DNA from: Helicobacter anseris
GTDB lineage: Bacteria > Campylobacterota > Campylobacteria > Campylobacterales > Helicobacteraceae
Length of the DNA stretch: 64,000 nucleotides
Reading direction: 5' to 3'
NCBI RefSeq assembly: GCF_003364335.1
Contig: NZ_NXLX01000002.1
Coordinates: 89,437 to 153,436, forward strand
Below are positions 1-7,748 of this stretch, in pieces. The notes beneath the pieces are model-generated. The model searched no databases, was not told the DNA's origin, and saw nothing but the letters and a program-made list of their open reading frames with translations. The position numbers were made by a program, and so were the translations under genes. The number at the start of each line of letters is the position of its first letter. The stretch's first letter is position 1.

Positions 1-2
1 AC

Positions 3-1601
3 TTTGATTCCCAAATGGATGATAGTGGTAATTATCAATCCATTTTCAATATATATAATCTTTCTGGATTAAAAGGTTTAGCCATAGGAACAACATACAC
101 ACTACTCTCTTCTCAAGGAGGTATCACCTATCATTATACCAATCAATCAGGAGAGGCTTCTAGTGGGAATGATTTGGGATATAGAGCAAATATGCTAGAT
201 AGAATAGGCTTTTTTGAAACTCAAGGAAGCAATAGAATTGATAATGACACTACCTTTAATTACAATGGAATCATCATTACAAAAATAGCAGATGCAACAT
301 CCCTTGGTTTTAAAATTGATACACAAAGTAGCTTAAACCCTTATGATAAAAATAGAATTGAGTATTGGTTTTACAGAAAAGGTGGCAAAGAATGGATAGA
401 TGCTATTAGCTCTATAGGCAGTGATGTTATGGATGCATTCCAAGAGCTAATGATTACAAAAAATAATGTAATTTGGGCAAACGATGTCATTACCCCACAA
501 AATTTAGATTATTTTTTAAAAGTAGGACAAGCCATACAAGATGCTGCTGATCAAATGGGTTCAATAGATAGAAAATCAAGCACAATTGATGCAGTGAGAC
601 TTGCTACAGATGTAAATAGAAGTAGCAGGCTTGTCAAATTAAGCTCTACAATAAAAAGTGACAATCACTTCGCAAGCGTAATTAAAAGACTGCAAAATCA
701 ATCTTTTGCAGAGAATGATATACAAGAAGACACTCAAAGAAGCTTATCATCAATCTATCAACATGGGATGCGAGATGAGTATAAAAATAATGTTTGGGCA
801 ACTGCCATAGGTGCAGCAAACTTTGTTCAAGGTGGAAATGGAACATTATATGGAATCAATGTGGGGTATGATAGATTTATAGAAAATGTTATTGTTGGGG
901 GATATGTAGCTTATGCGTATAGCTCTTATTATGGTGATTTGATACAAAATAATGCCAATAATCTCAACTTTGGATTCTATACAAGAGCCTTTGTAGGTGA
1001 TAATGAGTTTGACGTAACTATGAGCGAAACAATTGGTTGGAATCAAGAATTTATCAATTCTAAAGAAATTATCACAAAACAACTTAATCAAAAATATGAC
1101 TATAACTCCTATATCACTAATGTCAATTTTAATTATGGATATTTGTTCTACTTACAAGAAAAAAGTATGGTTTTTAAACCTCAAGTGGGACTAAGCTATT
1201 TTTATATCGCAAATTCAAGTATCAATGGGCAAACAAGTGAGATGTTTTATCAAGATTTATTGGCTCAAGTAAATGCGGATAATAAACATGTCTTAGCGCT
1301 CAATTTTGCTTTAGAAACTAGAAAATATCTTGATGAAAATTCTTATTGGTATATTGTTGCTGGAACCTCTCAGGATGCATTGGTATATACACAAGGAGAT
1401 GAGTCGGTAAGATTTGTAGGAAATAATATTTTAAATTACCAAAAAGCTAGTGCTAAAAATTTAAGACTTTTATTGACTATTGGTGGAGAAATGGAGGTTT
1501 ATAAAAGAACTTTTATAAACTTTGGTTTAGGGTCTAAATTAGGATTATTTTACAAAGATATAGGTATTAGTGGTAATATCGGGGTAAGATATATTTTCTA
1601 A
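3..1601 (+). CDS. VacA-like autotransporter, C-terminal part (5' end outside window)
   Basis: The reading frame is already open at the left window edge, so the ATG at 15 is an internal methionine and only the last ~530 residues are present. From about residue 265 (counted from that ATG) to the end the sequence alternates polar and hydrophobic/aromatic residues as in a beta-barrel and finishes in Tyr-Ile-Phe, the usual outer-membrane C-terminal signature. The stretch around 'NNVWATAIGAANF' and 'GGNGTLYGINVGYD' resembles the start of the VacA-family autotransporter barrel. The preceding ~120 residues look helical and would be the linker threading the barrel. Family knowledge: such proteins secrete a passenger to the cell surface. 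The passenger is not visible, so cytotoxin, colonisation factor or adhesin cannot be told apart. Confidence 0.8.
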   Translation, partial: FDSQMDDSGNYQSIFNIYNLSGLKGLAIGTTYTLLSSQGGITYHYTNQSGEASSGNDLGYRANMLDRIGFFETQGSNRIDNDTTFNYNGIIITKIADATSLGFKIDTQSSLNPYDKNRIEYWFYRKGGKEWIDAISSIGSDVMDAFQELMITKNNVIWANDVITPQNLDYFLKVGQAIQDAADQMGSIDRKSSTIDAVRLATDVNRSSRLVKLSSTIKSDNHFASVIKRLQNQSFAENDIQEDTQRSLSSIYQHGMRDEYKNNVWATAIGAANFVQGGNGTLYGINVGYDRFIENVIVGGYVAYAYSSYYGDLIQNNANNLNFGFYTRAFVGDNEFDVTMSETIGWNQEFINSKEIITKQLNQKYDYNSYITNVNFNYGYLFYLQEKSMVFKPQVGLSYFYIANSSINGQTSEMFYQDLLAQVNADNKHVLALNFALETRKYLDENSYWYIVAGTSQDALVYTQGDESVRFVGNNILNYQKASAKNLRLLLTIGGEMEVYKRTFINFGLGSKLGLFYKDIGISGNIGVRYIF

Positions 1602-1616
1602 CCCCTTCTTTTAAGA

Positions 1617-3005
1617 TTAAAATGTATATTTAAGCTCTAATCTTGTTTTAACCAAATCCAAATCTCCAATATAAAATGCACTTTGTGCGGATACTTCAAG
1701 TTGCTTAGTAAAATTATATTTGATAGACGGAGTAATTTCCAATAGCTTTACATCAATTGGTTTAGAACTGGTTGTAAGGTAAAAATTATTATTTCCTGTT
1801 ATGTATGCAATATCTAAACTAATCTTTATGGGATATTTGAAACCATATTCTGTCGCAAAGTATGCCACTTGTATATCTGTATTTTTTTTGCTCCCAGAGC
1901 TTAAAACACCAAAACCTTCATAAGTCGCTGTAAAATTGCTATACCACATTTTTCCACCAACATCAATTCCACCCTTAGAGGTTAAAGATACTCCATAGCC
2001 GTCACCAAAACTTCCCAAATATCCAACTTTTAACCCAAATTTATCATATTTATAGCTTATAAGTAAATTATAAATACCTCTAAACATTGCTTGATCTTTT
2101 AAAGTATTGTGAAAATCACTTGTGATATTTGATCCCCTATTGCCTCCAAGCAAAAGATTTGGTGTGTGGTTAATGTTTGCTGTTGAAACTTGTGCCTTAA
2201 ATGTAAAGTTTCCAAAATCTGTTTTCATATTATAAGTTGTATCTGCAAAAAATAGCAAATTAATAAAATTTAGTGCATTTGCAGCATAGATATTAAAATC
2301 CATATTATAAAGATTCTTTCCACTTATACCCAATATAAACAAATCATTTCCTATGCCTATTGCTGCAGCATCTTGATTTGTTCCAATACTACTACCGCTT
2401 GAAGTTTTTAAGTTACTTCTTCGAAATACATACCCCAAAGTATCACTCATCCAACTATCTGCGTAATGAAAAAAATAATTTATGTTATTGTGTTTAAGAC
2501 TTGCTTCAAATCCTGTAGATAAGTCTAAATTTTTATCACTAAATGGAGAAACAATATTCATTTTTCCAAGTTTTGCATTAAAACTCATTATTTCTGTTTT
2601 GATGTTTTTACTTGCATAAAAATTACTAATACCAAATCTATCAGAAAAATTTCCATTATACGCAGTGCCTCTAGAGCCTTGCACTGCTCCATGTGTGCTA
2701 CTTGTATTTGTTGGTGTGCTTGAACCTTGTGAAAATAAAATTCCTCCAGTCACACTATAACCATTTAATTCTCCTGTAGTAACATCAAGTTTTAATCTAT
2801 ATTGTTGCGAGTTTCCTCCAAGATCATTAAAATTACTAAAATGTCTTGCAAAAGCAAAGCCATTAACTTTTGTTCCATTTACAACTTGAGAAACTATAGT
2901 TTTAGCATTTGTCTCACCTTGAGCTTCTTTGCTTTGATTCTCAAGCTTTTCTTGCGCTTCTAAACAACTGCTAAGTATAATACCTGATATAAACAATCTT
3001 TTCAT
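1617..3005 (-). CDS. Major outer membrane porin, Campylobacter MOMP/OprD-like family
   Basis: 462 residues with an N-terminal hydrophobic signal segment (about residues 1-18), then glycine- and aromatic-rich amphipathic strands throughout, ending in Lys-Tyr-Thr-Phe. The opening of the mature part (VNGFAFARHFSNFNDLGG) and overall size fit the Campylobacter major outer membrane protein family, found in enterohepatic Helicobacter and Campylobacter but not as such in H. pylori. Expected role: general diffusion porin. An AAGGAG ribosome site lies six bases before the ATG. The signal contains Leu-Ser-Ser-Cys, which resembles a lipobox, but a porin processed by signal peptidase I after the Cys-Leu-Glu-Ala stretch is more likely. 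It converges on the autotransporter gene with only 15 bases between stops and no visible terminator. Confidence 0.8.
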   Translation of the reverse strand: MKRLFISGIILSSCLEAQEKLENQSKEAQGETNAKTIVSQVVNGTKVNGFAFARHFSNFNDLGGNSQQYRLKLDVTTGELNGYSVTGGILFSQGSSTPTNTSSTHGAVQGSRGTAYNGNFSDRFGISNFYASKNIKTEIMSFNAKLGKMNIVSPFSDKNLDLSTGFEASLKHNNINYFFHYADSWMSDTLGYVFRRSNLKTSSGSSIGTNQDAAAIGIGNDLFILGISGKNLYNMDFNIYAANALNFINLLFFADTTYNMKTDFGNFTFKAQVSTANINHTPNLLLGGNRGSNITSDFHNTLKDQAMFRGIYNLLISYKYDKFGLKVGYLGSFGDGYGVSLTSKGGIDVGGKMWYSNFTATYEGFGVLSSGSKKNTDIQVAYFATEYGFKYPIKISLDIAYITGNNNFYLTTSSKPIDVKLLEITPSIKYNFTKQLEVSAQSAFYIGDLDLVKTRLELKYTF

Positions 3006-3101
3006 TGCAATCTCCTTATGGATTTTTTATGCAAAAAAGATTTTATGGGCAGGTAGTAAAAACAAAAAGTTTTTTAAGTAAAAAACTTGTAAAATTGTTC
3101 C

Positions 3102-3107
3102 TATAAA
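3102..3107 (+). promoter_or_regulatory. Possible -10 element for the yihY-like gene
   Basis: TATAAA lies 28 bases upstream of the start codon at 3135, in the 129-base region between the divergent porin and yihY-like genes. Helicobacter sigma-80 promoters often have only a conserved -10, so this is plausible, but the region is very AT-rich and chance matches are expected. Confidence 0.35.
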
Positions 3108-3134
3108 TTATTTTTAGATTACAAAGAGATAAAT

Positions 3135-3959
3135 ATGCATTTAAAACAATTTAACTTTCGCATTAAAAAAAGAATATTGGATATCTATAACTTTTTAACA
3201 CACGAACAAGAAATTTTTTATTTTGCTGCCTCGCTTAGCTTTTATACGATTTTTGCTGTAATTCCTTTTTTATTCATTATCTTTTCTGTTATCTCAAATT
3301 TCCCAAGTTTTCAAAATATGATGAAAGATTTAAAAGAAGTTATTATTTCAAATCTTATGCCTACAAACATAGATATATTGATACAAATGCTAGATACCTT
3401 TATCAATCAAGCTTCAAAAATGGGAATGATAGGATTTGTATATATTGGCATCACTTCATTATTATTTTTTAGAAATTATGAGTTTATCACCTCAAGAATG
3501 TTTAATTCTAAGCCTAGAAAATTTTTAGATTCTCTAATGACATATTGGATGATGATCACTTTTTTTCCAGTAATGATTGCTTTAATGTTTTATTTAAATG
3601 TTGAAATCAAAACAATCATAGTCAATTATAAATTTGATTTTTTCTTTACAAATCTACTCCCCTTAATTCTTACTTCTTTATTATTTATGATTTTATTTCA
3701 AGTTTCTGCAAACAAAACACTCATTAAAAAGATTCTTATAGGCTCTTCTTTTATTTGTGCATGCTTTTGGCATTGTTTTAAATGGATATTTTTCTATTAT
3801 ATTTCTTATAACAAAACCTACCCTAGTTTTTATGGCTCTATATCAATTTTACTAATTTTTATGCTTTGGATATATATGTCTTGGACAATTTTACTTTTTG
3901 GAATGAGATTTTGCGAAGGGATTAGTATTTTTGCCAAATCAAAAAAGACACCATCCTAA
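3135..3959 (+). CDS. YihY/BrkB (UPF0761) family inner membrane protein
   Basis: 274 residues with about six hydrophobic membrane segments. The signature begins early with 'YFAASLSFYTIFAVIPFLFIIFSV' type sequence (residues ~27-50), typical of the YihY/virulence factor BrkB family, once misannotated as ribonuclease BN. The biochemical function of this family is not established. A C-terminal hydrophobic pair (residues ~220-255, 'LLIFMLWIYMSWTILLFG') is also characteristic. A GAGAT ribosome site precedes the ATG. The stop codon lies in the loop of a perfect 9-bp hairpin (3947-3968) that functions best on the opposite strand. No neighbouring gene on the same strand suggests an operon partner. Confidence 0.8.
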   Translation: MHLKQFNFRIKKRILDIYNFLTHEQEIFYFAASLSFYTIFAVIPFLFIIFSVISNFPSFQNMMKDLKEVIISNLMPTNIDILIQMLDTFINQASKMGMIGFVYIGITSLLFFRNYEFITSRMFNSKPRKFLDSLMTYWMMITFFPVMIALMFYLNVEIKTIIVNYKFDFFFTNLLPLILTSLLFMILFQVSANKTLIKKILIGSSFICACFWHCFKWIFFYYISYNKTYPSFYGSISILLIFMLWIYMSWTILLFGMRFCEGISIFAKSKKTPS

Positions 3960-3968
3960 GATGGTGTC
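3941..3968 (-). terminator. Rho-independent terminator, minus strand, behind the small RNA gene
   Basis: GACACCATC (3947-3955) pairs perfectly with GATGGTGTC (3960-3968) around a 4-base loop. On the minus strand the stem is followed directly by six T (complement of 3941-3946). There is no T-run on the plus-strand side, so it mainly stops minus-strand transcription, probably read-through from the RepG-like RNA toward the yihY-like gene. The yihY-like stop codon sits in the loop. Confidence 0.7.
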
Positions 3969-3997
3969 CAAAATATCAATCTTTTTAACTTAACAAA

Positions 3998-4092
3998 ACA
4001 AAAAGGAGAGCGACGCACAACCTATGACAAAGAAAGGAGGGGGAGGTAACCTTGTCATACTGTGCGCCGAGCTAGCCAAAAACTGACTAGCT
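3998..4092 (-). ncRNA. repG: RepG-like regulatory small RNA
   Basis: On the minus strand an extended -10 (TGA-TAGAAT, 4107-4099) is followed by a predicted ~95-nt RNA with two hairpins. Hairpin 1 is AGCTAG/CTAGCT (4092-4087 with 4075-4070). Hairpin 2 pairs 4066-4061 (CGCACA) with 4019-4014 and 4059-4052 (TATGACAA) with 4030-4023; its loop carries the C/U-rich run ACCTCCCCCTCCTTTCT (4047-4031). The stem is followed by CTCC and TTTTTGTTTT (4004-3995), so hairpin 2 doubles as the terminator. Established knowledge: H. pylori RepG is an ~87-nt RNA with two stem-loops whose C/U-rich terminator loop pairs with a homopolymeric G repeat in the tlpB leader, and to my memory its gene lies beside hp1043. 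Position beside hsrA, size, architecture and loop all agree. Expression is not shown by sequence alone. Confidence 0.82.
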
Positions 4093-4098
4093 GTAGTA

Positions 4099-4107
4099 AT
4101 TCTATCA
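4099..4107 (-). promoter_or_regulatory. Extended -10 promoter of the RepG-like RNA
   Basis: Read on the minus strand, TGA followed by TAGAAT, matching the extended -10 (TGnTATAAT) of Helicobacter sigma-80 promoters at four of six core bases plus the TG. A start about seven bases downstream (around 4092) would place the first nucleotide at the foot of hairpin 1, which supports the call. Confidence 0.6.
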
Positions 4108-4179
4108 GAAAAAATATAAATAAAAGTAAATGAGAATCACGATATTTAATAATCAAATGCTTAAAAAAATATAAAAATA

Positions 4180-4188
4180 TGCTATAAT
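4180..4188 (+). promoter_or_regulatory. Extended -10 promoter of hsrA
   Basis: TGC-TATAAT, a perfect extended -10, 35 bases upstream of the hsrA start codon. The expected transcription start is near 4195, leaving a ~29-base leader. It is divergent from the RepG-like promoter, with about 75 bases between the two -10 elements, so the two transcripts share one regulatory region. Confidence 0.7.
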
Positions 4189-4223
4189 CATTAACCAAAT
4201 TAAGTTTAGTATAAGGTATAAAA

Positions 4224-4901
4224 ATGCGTATTTTATTTATCGATGAAGAAATGAATGTTGGAAAAACACTTGCATCTTTTTTTACAAAAAAGGATTATAG
4301 AGCTGATGTTGCAGGAAATCTAAAAGATGGTCATTACTATATTGGCATAAGAAATTATGATGTCATTCTATTAAGCTTTCATTTCAATGAGGAATTTGAA
4401 GAAATAATACGTATTATTAGAGATAAAGCACCAAAGACAATCATTATAGCAACCAATCAGAAAACAACAAAATCTGATTCAGAAATCTTATCTTTTAAAT
4501 TAGGAGCTGATGATTATATTTCAAAACCAATTGATCCTCAAGCATTGCTTGCTAGAATTGAGGCAAGATTAAGATTTTCTACTTCTGGCATTATTGAAAT
4601 TGATGATTTGATAATCAATCCTGATGAGGAAAGAGTTTTATACAAAGGTAAAGAAGTTGAAGTTAAAGGAAAGCCATTTGAGGTTTTAACACATCTTGCA
4701 AGACATAGGGATCAGATTGTTTCAAAAGAGCAATTACTAGATGCCATTTGGGAAGAGCCAGAACTTGTTACTCCAAATGTTATTGAAGTTGCCATCAATC
4801 AAATTAGACAAAGACTTGATAAACCTTTAGATATATCCACTGTAGAAACCGTAAGAAGAAGAGGTTATAGATTTTGCTATCCTAAAACAAAGCAGTTTTA
4901 A
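4224..4901 (+). CDS. hsrA: Orphan atypical OmpR-family response regulator HsrA (HP1043 type)
   Basis: 225 residues: degenerate receiver domain (1-~115) and OmpR/PhoB winged-helix DNA-binding domain (~122-220). The C-terminal part (EVKGKPFEVLTHLARHRDQ and VIEVAINQIRQ) closely matches what I recall of H. pylori HP1043/HsrA, an essential homeostatic regulator. The usual phospho-acceptor aspartate is absent: the segment after strand beta-3 reads VILLSFHF, with Ser51 where Asp is expected, consistent with the known phosphorylation-independent behaviour of this family. No histidine kinase is adjacent. It is transcribed away from the RepG-like RNA and ends in a strong bidirectional terminator. Confidence 0.93.
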   Translation: MRILFIDEEMNVGKTLASFFTKKDYRADVAGNLKDGHYYIGIRNYDVILLSFHFNEEFEEIIRIIRDKAPKTIIIATNQKTTKSDSEILSFKLGADDYISKPIDPQALLARIEARLRFSTSGIIEIDDLIINPDEERVLYKGKEVEVKGKPFEVLTHLARHRDQIVSKEQLLDAIWEEPELVTPNVIEVAINQIRQRLDKPLDISTVETVRRRGYRFCYPKTKQF

Positions 4902-4916
4902 AAACTGCTTTGTTTT
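4884..4916. terminator. Bidirectional terminator between hsrA and argD
   Basis: Sixteen-base arms AAAACAAAGCAGTTTT (4884-4899) and AAAACTGCTTTGTTTT (4901-4916) form a perfect inverted repeat with one base between. A-rich and T-rich ends give each strand a U-tract after the GC-containing core. The arms hold the last codons of hsrA and end at the argD stop, so convergent genes share one terminator. Confidence 0.85.
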
Positions 4917-6097
4917 CAAATTTTCTCACAAGCCTTTTTAAATCGCTCAAACCCCTCTTGTATTTCTTCTTTTTGTATTATGATAGGAGGCAAAAACCTT
5001 ATCACATTCTTTCCTGATTTAAGCACCACTACTCTCTCTTTTAAGCTATTCTCTAAGATCTTTTCAAAAATTTCTTGATTATGCGCTTGTAATCCAAGCA
5101 TTAGCCCCATACCAGTAGATTGACTAAAAAGATGAGGGAAAGTCTTTAGCAACTCGCTAATTTTTGATTGAAAAACATCAATCCTAGAATCAATAAGCTT
5201 GTTATCATATTCTTTTTCTAAAATATCAAGCACGCTTAATCCGGCTTGCATTGATAAAAAATTCCCCCCAAAAGTACTCCCATGATCTCCTGATGTAAAA
5301 ATATTTTTAAGAGTTGTAATAGTAGCACCTATGGGAATCCCACCTCCAAGACCCTTTGCCAAAGTAATAATATCTGGCTTAATACCATAAGATTGACTAG
5401 CCAAAAAACTACCACTTCTATAAACACCACTTTGCACTTCATCTACTATAAGCAATAAACCCTTTTGCTTAAGCAGTGAGGATAATTGCTGAATTTGTTT
5501 TTTATCAAAAGCACAAACCCCACCCTCCCCTTGTATCAACTCCAACATCACTGCACAAGTTTTATCACCAATAAGTTCAAACACATGCTCAAGATTCTTT
5601 GCAACCACAAAGCCCTCAGGAAATGGCCCAAAATGCTGATGAAATTTTTCTTGCCCTGTGGCCTTAAGTGTAGCTATGGTTCTGCCATGAAAACTAGAAT
5701 CCAATGTAATAATCTCATATCTATTTTGAGATTCTCCAAATTTTCTTGCAATTTTTATAGCACACTCATTTGCTTCTGCACCAGAATTGCTAAAAAAGAC
5801 GCGTGCATCTAGCCCGCTTAACTCAACAATCCTTTTTGCTAGCTTAATTTGCAAATCATTACCAAAGATATTTGAGATATGTATTATTTTATGGAGTTGT
5901 TCTGTAAGATTTTGAATTAAAAATGAATTACAATGCCCAACACTACAAACGCCAATACCACTACCAAAATCAATATAATCTTGATTATCTTTTGTCCATA
6001 AAATAGACCCCAAGGCTCTTTCAAAATAAATATGTTTTTTAGCGTAGGTATGAAGTAAATATTCTTGATCTTGCATAATAAGATTATGTGTATCCAT
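4916..6097 (-). CDS. argD: Acetylornithine aminotransferase ArgD (class III PLP aminotransferase)
   Basis: About 393 residues. The opening (YAKKHIYFERALGSILW, DFGSGIGVCSVGHC) and the PLP-lysine region ITLAKGLGGGIPIGA match ArgD; 'FFSNSGAEANECAIKIAR' is the class III PLP-phosphate-binding segment and 'IVDEVQSGVYRSG' holds the conserved Asp-Glu. Reaction: N-acetylglutamate semialdehyde to N-acetylornithine in arginine synthesis; the family can also act on succinyl-diaminopimelate. The ATG at 6097 is preferred because AAGG lies nine bases upstream; an in-frame TTG at 6106 would add three residues and has no ribosome site. A single-gene unit sharing the bidirectional terminator with hsrA. Confidence 0.88.
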   Translation of the reverse strand: MDTHNLIMQDQEYLLHTYAKKHIYFERALGSILWTKDNQDYIDFGSGIGVCSVGHCNSFLIQNLTEQLHKIIHISNIFGNDLQIKLAKRIVELSGLDARVFFSNSGAEANECAIKIARKFGESQNRYEIITLDSSFHGRTIATLKATGQEKFHQHFGPFPEGFVVAKNLEHVFELIGDKTCAVMLELIQGEGGVCAFDKKQIQQLSSLLKQKGLLLIVDEVQSGVYRSGSFLASQSYGIKPDIITLAKGLGGGIPIGATITTLKNIFTSGDHGSTFGGNFLSMQAGLSVLDILEKEYDNKLIDSRIDVFQSKISELLKTFPHLFSQSTGMGLMLGLQAHNQEIFEKILENSLKERVVVLKSGKNVIRFLPPIIIQKEEIQEGFERFKKACEKI

Positions 6098-6191
6098 AGA
6101 AACCAACCTTGATTTTTTGACTATTTTACATTAAATCATAGTAAAAAGTAAGGCTTTTTGGTATATTTTTCAATAAAAACAAGGAAGTAAA

Positions 6192-6803
6192 ATGTTAATA
6201 GAATCTAAAGCTTTTGGCCCCTATGAAACAAATTGCTACATCATCCATCAGGATAACAAACAATGGATTATTGATCCTGGTATGGGTGCTTTTGATTGGG
6301 TAGTGCAAAAATGTTGCAATCCTCAAGCAATATTACTTACACATGGACATTTTGATCATATTTTTGATGTAGCAATTCTCAAAAAACATTTTCCACAACT
6401 TCAAATTTTTTGCCCAAGAGAAGATGCTTTTATGCTAAAAGATGATTGCTTTGATACGGGAATAACCCCTTGCATACCTGATATAGAAATATCTGGAAAT
6501 AAATCTTTTGTGAAATTAGATGTCTCTAGCTTAGAAATCATATACCATCATTTTCCAGGCCATACACCAGGATGTTCCATCATTGAATTAGATGAATGTA
6601 TTTTTAGTGGTGATTTTATTTTTAGAAGGAGTATTGGTCGCTTTGACTTCCCCTATTCCAATGCTTTAGATATGAAAGAATCTTTAGAAAGATTTAGAGC
6701 ATTAAAAAGAGATAAGGATAAGATTATCTATTCAGGACATGGAGAGCATACTTCCTTATTTGCAGAGCAAGAAAATGTAAGATTTTGGATTCAAAGAATG
6801 TGA
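6192..6803 (+). CDS. Metallo-beta-lactamase-fold hydrolase (glyoxalase II-like)
   Basis: 203 residues with the full metal site of the fold: T-H-G-H-F-D-H (residues ~53-59), a later H in 'FPGHTPGCS', the bridging Asp in 'IFSGDFIF', and the last His in 'YSGHGEHT'. The family includes hydroxyacylglutathione hydrolase (GloB) and its short relatives, of which this is one (it lacks the C-terminal GloB domain). Substrate cannot be assigned; Helicobacter carries similar short GloB-like enzymes. The stop codon adjoins the Pho-box-like repeat of the downstream pst operon. An AAGGAAG ribosome site precedes the ATG. Confidence 0.8.
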   Translation: MLIESKAFGPYETNCYIIHQDNKQWIIDPGMGAFDWVVQKCCNPQAILLTHGHFDHIFDVAILKKHFPQLQIFCPREDAFMLKDDCFDTGITPCIPDIEISGNKSFVKLDVSSLEIIYHHFPGHTPGCSIIELDECIFSGDFIFRRSIGRFDFPYSNALDMKESLERFRALKRDKDKIIYSGHGEHTSLFAEQENVRFWIQRM

Positions 6804-6825
6804 TTTTACATAAATTTTACACAAA
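6804..6825 (+). promoter_or_regulatory. Pho-box-like direct repeat upstream of pstS
   Basis: TTTTACA-TAAA-TTTTACA-CAAA: two identical 7-base repeats each followed by a 4-base A/T-rich spacer, giving the 11-base period of PhoB operators (7-bp repeat, 4-bp spacer). It lies 70 bases upstream of pstS, in front of an operon that encodes a PhoB-type regulator. The bases themselves are not the E. coli consensus, so the call rests on architecture and position. Possible -10 hexamers follow (for instance TATAGT at 6853-6858), none decisive. Confidence 0.55.
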
Positions 6826-6894
6826 CAATATTTATTACTTACAATCAAAAAATATAGTTTTTATTGTAAATTTCAAAAATATTAGGAAGGATTT

Positions 6895-7728
6895 ATGAAA
6901 AATTTTAGAGTTTTTTTGGTGTGGGTTTTAGCTTTTCATTTTATTTATGGTGCAAATATTGATGTTATATCAAGAGAAGAAGGTTCAGGAACTCGTGGTG
7001 CATTTGTAGAATTATTTGATATTCAAAAGGTTAATAAAAAAGGTAAGAAAATTGATCATACAACACAAAGAGCTGAGATTACCAATTCTACTTCTGTTGT
7101 CTTAAGCACTGTATCTGGCAATAAAAATGCAATTGGCTATATTTCTTTGGGTTCTTTGAGTGATAAGGTAAAGCCGTTGCAAATCAATGGAGCTATGCCA
7201 AATGCTCATAATATTAAAGAAAAACTCTATCCAATCGCACGCCCATTTAATATAGTAACCAATGGAAAAACAAGTGCCATAGTCCAAGATTTTATGAATT
7301 TTATATTAAGCAAAGAAGGACAAGCAATAGTAGATAAAAAAGGATACATCAGTCTTGATAGCGCTACAAATTTTAAGAGCAATCAAGCAAGTGGAAAGAT
7401 AACTATCTCTGGCTCATCTTCTGTAACCCCTGTGATGGAAGCCCTAAAAGAAGCATACATAAATTTAAATCCTAGGGCAAATATACAACTTCAACAAAGC
7501 GATTCTACAATTGGTGTTTCTTCTGTTATACAAGGTATTAGTGACATTGGTATGGTTTCAAGAGATCTTAAGCAAAGTGAAAAAGATAAAGGAATTGTTG
7601 CAGAAGTAATTGCAATGGATGGAATTGTTGTGATTATAAACAAACAAAATCCCATTGAAAATCTTAGTAAAGAACAAGTAAGAAAGATTTATCTAGGAAA
7701 TATTAAAAATTGGGAAGATTTACACTAA
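6895..7728 (+). CDS. pstS: Phosphate ABC transporter substrate-binding protein PstS, circularly permuted
   Basis: 277 residues with a signal peptide (1-20). The two PBP lobes are in reversed order. Residues ~21-160 match the normally C-terminal half, beginning NIDVISREEGSGTRGAF (phosphate-binding G-S-G-T-R at 30-34) and including 'AIGYISLGSL'. Residues ~168-277 match the normally N-terminal half, beginning ITISGSSSVTPVMEAL and ending IYLGNIKNWEDL, which in ordinary PstS runs straight into the segment that here comes first. It is therefore not a truncation. I recall the same order in some clostridial PstS-like proteins, so it may be an established subfamily. Role: captures periplasmic phosphate for PstCAB. 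First gene of the pst-pho operon. Confidence 0.88.
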   Translation: MKNFRVFLVWVLAFHFIYGANIDVISREEGSGTRGAFVELFDIQKVNKKGKKIDHTTQRAEITNSTSVVLSTVSGNKNAIGYISLGSLSDKVKPLQINGAMPNAHNIKEKLYPIARPFNIVTNGKTSAIVQDFMNFILSKEGQAIVDKKGYISLDSATNFKSNQASGKITISGSSSVTPVMEALKEAYINLNPRANIQLQQSDSTIGVSSVIQGISDIGMVSRDLKQSEKDKGIVAEVIAMDGIVVIINKQNPIENLSKEQVRKIYLGNIKNWEDLH

Positions 7729-7748
7729 GAGCAAATCAGGAGGCATTG

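Noticed and set aside
2930..3005. Porin as a lipoprotein (Leu-Ser-Ser-Cys in its signal)
   Set aside because: The rest is a classical beta-barrel porin; such porins are not lipidated, and the match is probably chance.
4024..4086. Plus-strand 20-codon reading frame (MTKKGGGG...) behind AAAAAGGAGAG, like a small toxin peptide
   Set aside because: The ribosome site is 15 bases from the ATG, and the frame lies entirely antisense to the well-supported RepG-like RNA, whose paired arms and C/U-rich loop explain the sequence.
6895..7728. PstS as a truncated gene
   Set aside because: It ends abruptly in NWEDLH, but both lobes are complete in swapped order, so permutation explains the end.
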